Origin: a bacterium
GTDB lineage: Bacteria > Babelota > Babeliae > Babelales > Vermiphilaceae
Assembly: GCA_030672115.1 (NCBI GenBank)
Contig: DAOVGZ010000017.1
Span: 1-14,200, forward strand
Length of the DNA stretch: 14,200 bases
Direction of reading: 5' to 3'
Shown here: positions 12,384-14,200 of the stretch, in pieces
How positions within the stretch are numbered: position 1 is the stretch's first letter
Layout: every line of letters begins with the position of its first letter
Notes under the pieces: generated by a model
Database searches by the model: none
Told to the model about the DNA's origin: nothing
The model's input: only the letters and a program-made list of their open reading frames with translations
Made by a program: the position numbers and the translations under genes

Positions 12384-12973
12384 AAGTCGCTCCATTTTTC
12401 ATATTTGTTTGATTTTTTAGGGAGTTCGTAGAATTCAAGATCTCCATCAAAAGAGAAATAATCTATAAAATAGTTTGATGGGTTATTGTTTGTTTCTTTA
12501 TTGCAAAAATCTTCAGTAGCAAGGCTTGGATATTTTTGAATATAATTATTCAATCGTGTCATCGGTCCATAATTGCATGATTTTACATTTTGTAAAATTT
12601 CCTCTTTTACTTCATTTGCTCGAGTAAGAAATAAAGGCTTGAAGTTTTGTCCTTTTAATAATGCGCATGCTTTTGCAGTAAGTTGGCAGGTATATTTTGC
12701 AGTGTCTTTTCCGCCCCAGAAGCTAGAAAATAAATTTTTTGCCAATTTAGGTTTAAAATATGAAAGAGTTACAAATGTGGTTGAATAAGCTGCTAGCTTT
12801 AAAGGCTCTATTATTAGAATTTTTTTAATTTTCTTTGTCCATGAAGGATCCCATTGCTTTAAAGAGCATTCAACCGTTTTAGGGTGAAAGTATGAGCTTT
12901 GTGCTAAATTAGCAGTCAAAAGACTACTCACAAACATTATCGAAAAAATAGTTTTAGAATTTTTATTAATCAT
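12380..12973 (-). CDS. Secreted protein, FHPKT-x-ECS/WGGK family, paralogue B (197 aa)
   Basis: No named family is recognised; it is the paralogue of the protein at 8544-9152 (45 percent identical, ungapped, over residues 1-110). Shared marks are the signal peptide SLLTANLAQSS, YFHPKTVECS (28-37), FSSFWGGK (82-89), CALLKGQN (103-110) and NYGPMTRLNNYI (134-145). Cys36 and Cys103 are conserved; other Cys are not. The last 50 residues are unrelated to paralogue A and rich in Asn, Asp and aromatic residues. I chose ATG 12971-12973, with GGAGAGGG at 12981-12988 and a 7-base spacer; this aligns exactly with residue 1 of paralogue A. An upstream in-frame TTG at 12979 would add two residues. Its TGA overlaps the start of the coiled-coil gene, making a two-gene operon. 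Confidence 0.75.
   Translation of the reverse strand: MINKNSKTIFSIMFVSSLLTANLAQSSYFHPKTVECSLKQWDPSWTKKIKKILIIEPLKLAAYSTTFVTLSYFKPKLAKNLFSSFWGGKDTAKYTCQLTAKACALLKGQNFKPLFLTRANEVKEEILQNVKSCNYGPMTRLNNYIQKYPSLATEDFCNKETNNNPSNYFIDYFSFDGDLEFYELPKKSNKYEKWSDL
12390..12393 (-). promoter_or_regulatory. Ribosome-binding site GGAG inside the end of paralogue B
   Basis: GGAG lies 6 bases before ATG 12383 and within the coding end of paralogue B, fitting translational coupling through the ATGA overlap at 12380-12383. Confidence 0.55.
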
Positions 12974-12980
12974 TTTCAAA

Positions 12981-12988
12981 CCCTCTCC
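12981..12988 (-). promoter_or_regulatory. Ribosome-binding site GGAGAGGG for paralogue B
   Basis: This purine-rich site lies 7 bases before ATG 12973 and supports the ATG over the TTG two codons upstream. Confidence 0.6.
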
Positions 12989-13136
12989 GTTTAGGTAAGA
13001 ACCTTTTTTTTACTACTATTAGTGTCGCAAAACAGGGTTTCTTGGTCAAAAGGGTCGAGGTGATATTGATCTAATGGGCGTAATCATGTTTATATAAGCA
13101 GTTTTGAGGCAAAAAAGGGAATAAAAAAGTTTATTT

Positions 13137-13153
13137 AATCGATAAAATCGATT
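13137..13153 (-). terminator. Weak hairpin after priA
   Basis: AATCGAT (13137-13143) and ATCGATT (13147-13153) form a 7-bp stem with a 3-base loop just past the priA stop. The stem is AT-rich and the T run (CTTTTTTATT) lies several bases further on, so it is a poor intrinsic terminator and may instead be a simple palindrome. Confidence 0.25.
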
Positions 13154-13163
13154 TTAATATCTT

Positions 13164-14200
13164 TTAGGACGATTGGTTGGGTGTATAAAGAAGCTTTATT
13201 GGCCCATTAAGACGTTTAATAGCTACAAATAGGACCGAAATAGCCGATAGGTTTTTACTTTTGAGGTATATTTTGCGTATATGTGTTTTTTTTACCTTAG
13301 AGACGGGTGGTTCTGCTGGTCCCATAACTTGGACAGGTAAATCATGCTTTTGGGCAATCTGGATTAAATTTGCTGCAATTTTGGCTGATTCTGACTCAAC
13401 TAACTGTTGGTCTGTGTGTCGGAGTTCTAATTCAGCAAGTCTTCCGTAAGGCGGGTAGGATAATAATTCTCTTTTTTTTATTTCGTTGGAGTAAAATCTT
13501 AGGTAGTCCGTTTCATTAAGATAAGCAAAAACAGGGTGATCATCCATTGTTTGTACAATGACGGTACTATGTTGACTTTGTCTTCCTGCTCGCCCTGCAA
13601 CTTGAATAAGTTGTTGTAAGGTTGTTTCTGTTGCGTTGTAAACTGGAAAATGTAAATTTAAATCTGCCCATAAAATACCAACTAAGGTAACACCAGGAAA
13701 ATGAAACCCTTTTGTGATCGTTTGAGTACCGACAAGAATGTTTAGTTTTCCACTTTCAAAGTTACTGAGTGTTTCTTTCCAAACTGTTTTTTTTCGAGTG
13801 GTATCCATATCTGCTCTGCCAATATGAGCATAAGGGAAAAGTTTTTCTAAAATAGTAACAACTTGTTGGGTACCAATTCCTTTTTTTATAAATTCTTTCT
13901 TTTTACATTCAGGGCATTGCTTAGGAAACGCTCGTGTATGTTCACAATAATGGCAGGTAAGTATTTCTTTTTCATGAAGAGTCAAGCTAACAGAGCAGTG
14001 AGGACATTCGAAAATAAAGCCACAATCTTTGCATTGCACAAAAAAACTAAATCCTCGTCGATTTAAAAAAATAATTGTTTGTTCTTTTTTTCTGAGGCGA
14101 TCACGAATTTCATTTTCTAGTTTCTGGCTAATCCAAAAATTGCGTCGATAATTTTTGTCTGTTAGTAAAACGGTTTGTATTTTGGGGAAAGAGCCAGCAA
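13164..14200 (-). CDS. priA: Primosomal protein PriA, 3'-5' helicase (C-terminal 344 residues, cut by window edge)
   Basis: PriA reloads the replisome at stalled or repaired forks. The frame stays open to the right edge, so the N-terminal DNA-binding and first helicase domains lie outside. Visible in order: IIFLNRRGFS (helicase motif IV region), the zinc-binding insert with all eight ligands as four CxxC pairs (CKDC, CPHC, CHYC, CPEC), the GIGTQQV segment, GTQTITKGFHFPGVTLVGIL (motif V), QVAGRAGR (motif VI), then the C-terminal domain with LLSYPPYGRLAEL and VMGPAEPPVSKVK. These are diagnostic for PriA rather than RecG or Mfd. The ADLNLHFPVYNA stretch differs in wording from E. coli (DADLGLFSADFR type) but keeps the spacing. 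No residue essential to the visible part appears lost. Confidence 0.96.
   Translation of the reverse strand, partial: AGSFPKIQTVLLTDKNYRRNFWISQKLENEIRDRLRKKEQTIIFLNRRGFSFFVQCKDCGFIFECPHCSVSLTLHEKEILTCHYCEHTRAFPKQCPECKKKEFIKKGIGTQQVVTILEKLFPYAHIGRADMDTTRKKTVWKETLSNFESGKLNILVGTQTITKGFHFPGVTLVGILWADLNLHFPVYNATETTLQQLIQVAGRAGRQSQHSTVIVQTMDDHPVFAYLNETDYLRFYSNEIKKRELLSYPPYGRLAELELRHTDQQLVESESAKIAANLIQIAQKHDLPVQVMGPAEPPVSKVKKTHIRKIYLKSKNLSAISVLFVAIKRLNGPIKLLYTPNQSS

Noticed and set aside
12250..12450. A - strand frame across the junction of paralogue B and the coiled-coil gene
   Set aside because: It overlaps both better-supported genes in a third frame and lacks a ribosome-binding site; the ATGA overlap explains the junction.

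Overview
This is an AT-rich bacterial window with long A and T runs. Conserved housekeeping genes sit singly or in pairs among many small, Lys/Asn/Phe-rich proteins with N-terminal signal peptides and no recognisable domain. That mix, together with a secreted asparaginase and low GC, suggests a reduced-genome, host-associated bacterium. From general knowledge I would guess an amoeba-associated lineage such as Candidatus Dependentiae (TM6/Babeliae). That placement is an inference from gene style and is not proven by any marker here.

Layout from left to right. A secreted or anchored hypothetical protein (- strand, 27-779) is preceded by a possible frame-broken small ORF (808-941). Then comes a + strand pair of small multi-spanning membrane proteins (1020-1940) ending in a hairpin. 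A secreted type II-like L-asparaginase follows (2077-3150), ending in a strong terminator shared with a convergent small secreted protein (3228-3497). Tryptophanyl-tRNA synthetase (3753-4757, own promoter and terminator) and tRNA Gm18 methyltransferase TrmH (4863-5534) are separate + strand units. TrmH converges almost stop-to-stop with a 307-aa secreted protein (5542-6465, -). Glucose-6-phosphate isomerase (6629-7957, +) converges with a run of - strand small secreted proteins (7976-9806), separated by two related hairpins. Next is a - strand two-gene unit (10004-11559): a ComEC/Rec2-related membrane protein whose metallo-beta-lactamase-like tail has lost its metal ligands, then a DJ-1/PfpI protein. 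A 51-residue, extremely basic protein (11689-11844, +) meets a - strand pair stop-to-stop with two bases between. The pair is a paralogue of the 8544-9152 protein plus a translationally coupled secreted coiled-coil protein. The window closes inside priA (13164 to the right edge, -).

The conserved genes cover translation (trpS, trmH), central carbon (pgi), replication restart (priA), asparagine hydrolysis outside the cytoplasm, and possibly DNA uptake (ComEC-like). They do not form one pathway. The most novel material is the secreted set: a duplicated family defined by FHPKT-x-ECS and WGGK motifs with a 90 percent identical DNA segment at its 5' end, secreted coiled-coil proteins next to both copies, a Gly/Arg/Tyr repeat protein, and a dispersed hairpin with compensatory base changes. 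I see no CRISPR array, insertion sequence, tRNA or rRNA. No intergenic stretch exceeds 300 bases.
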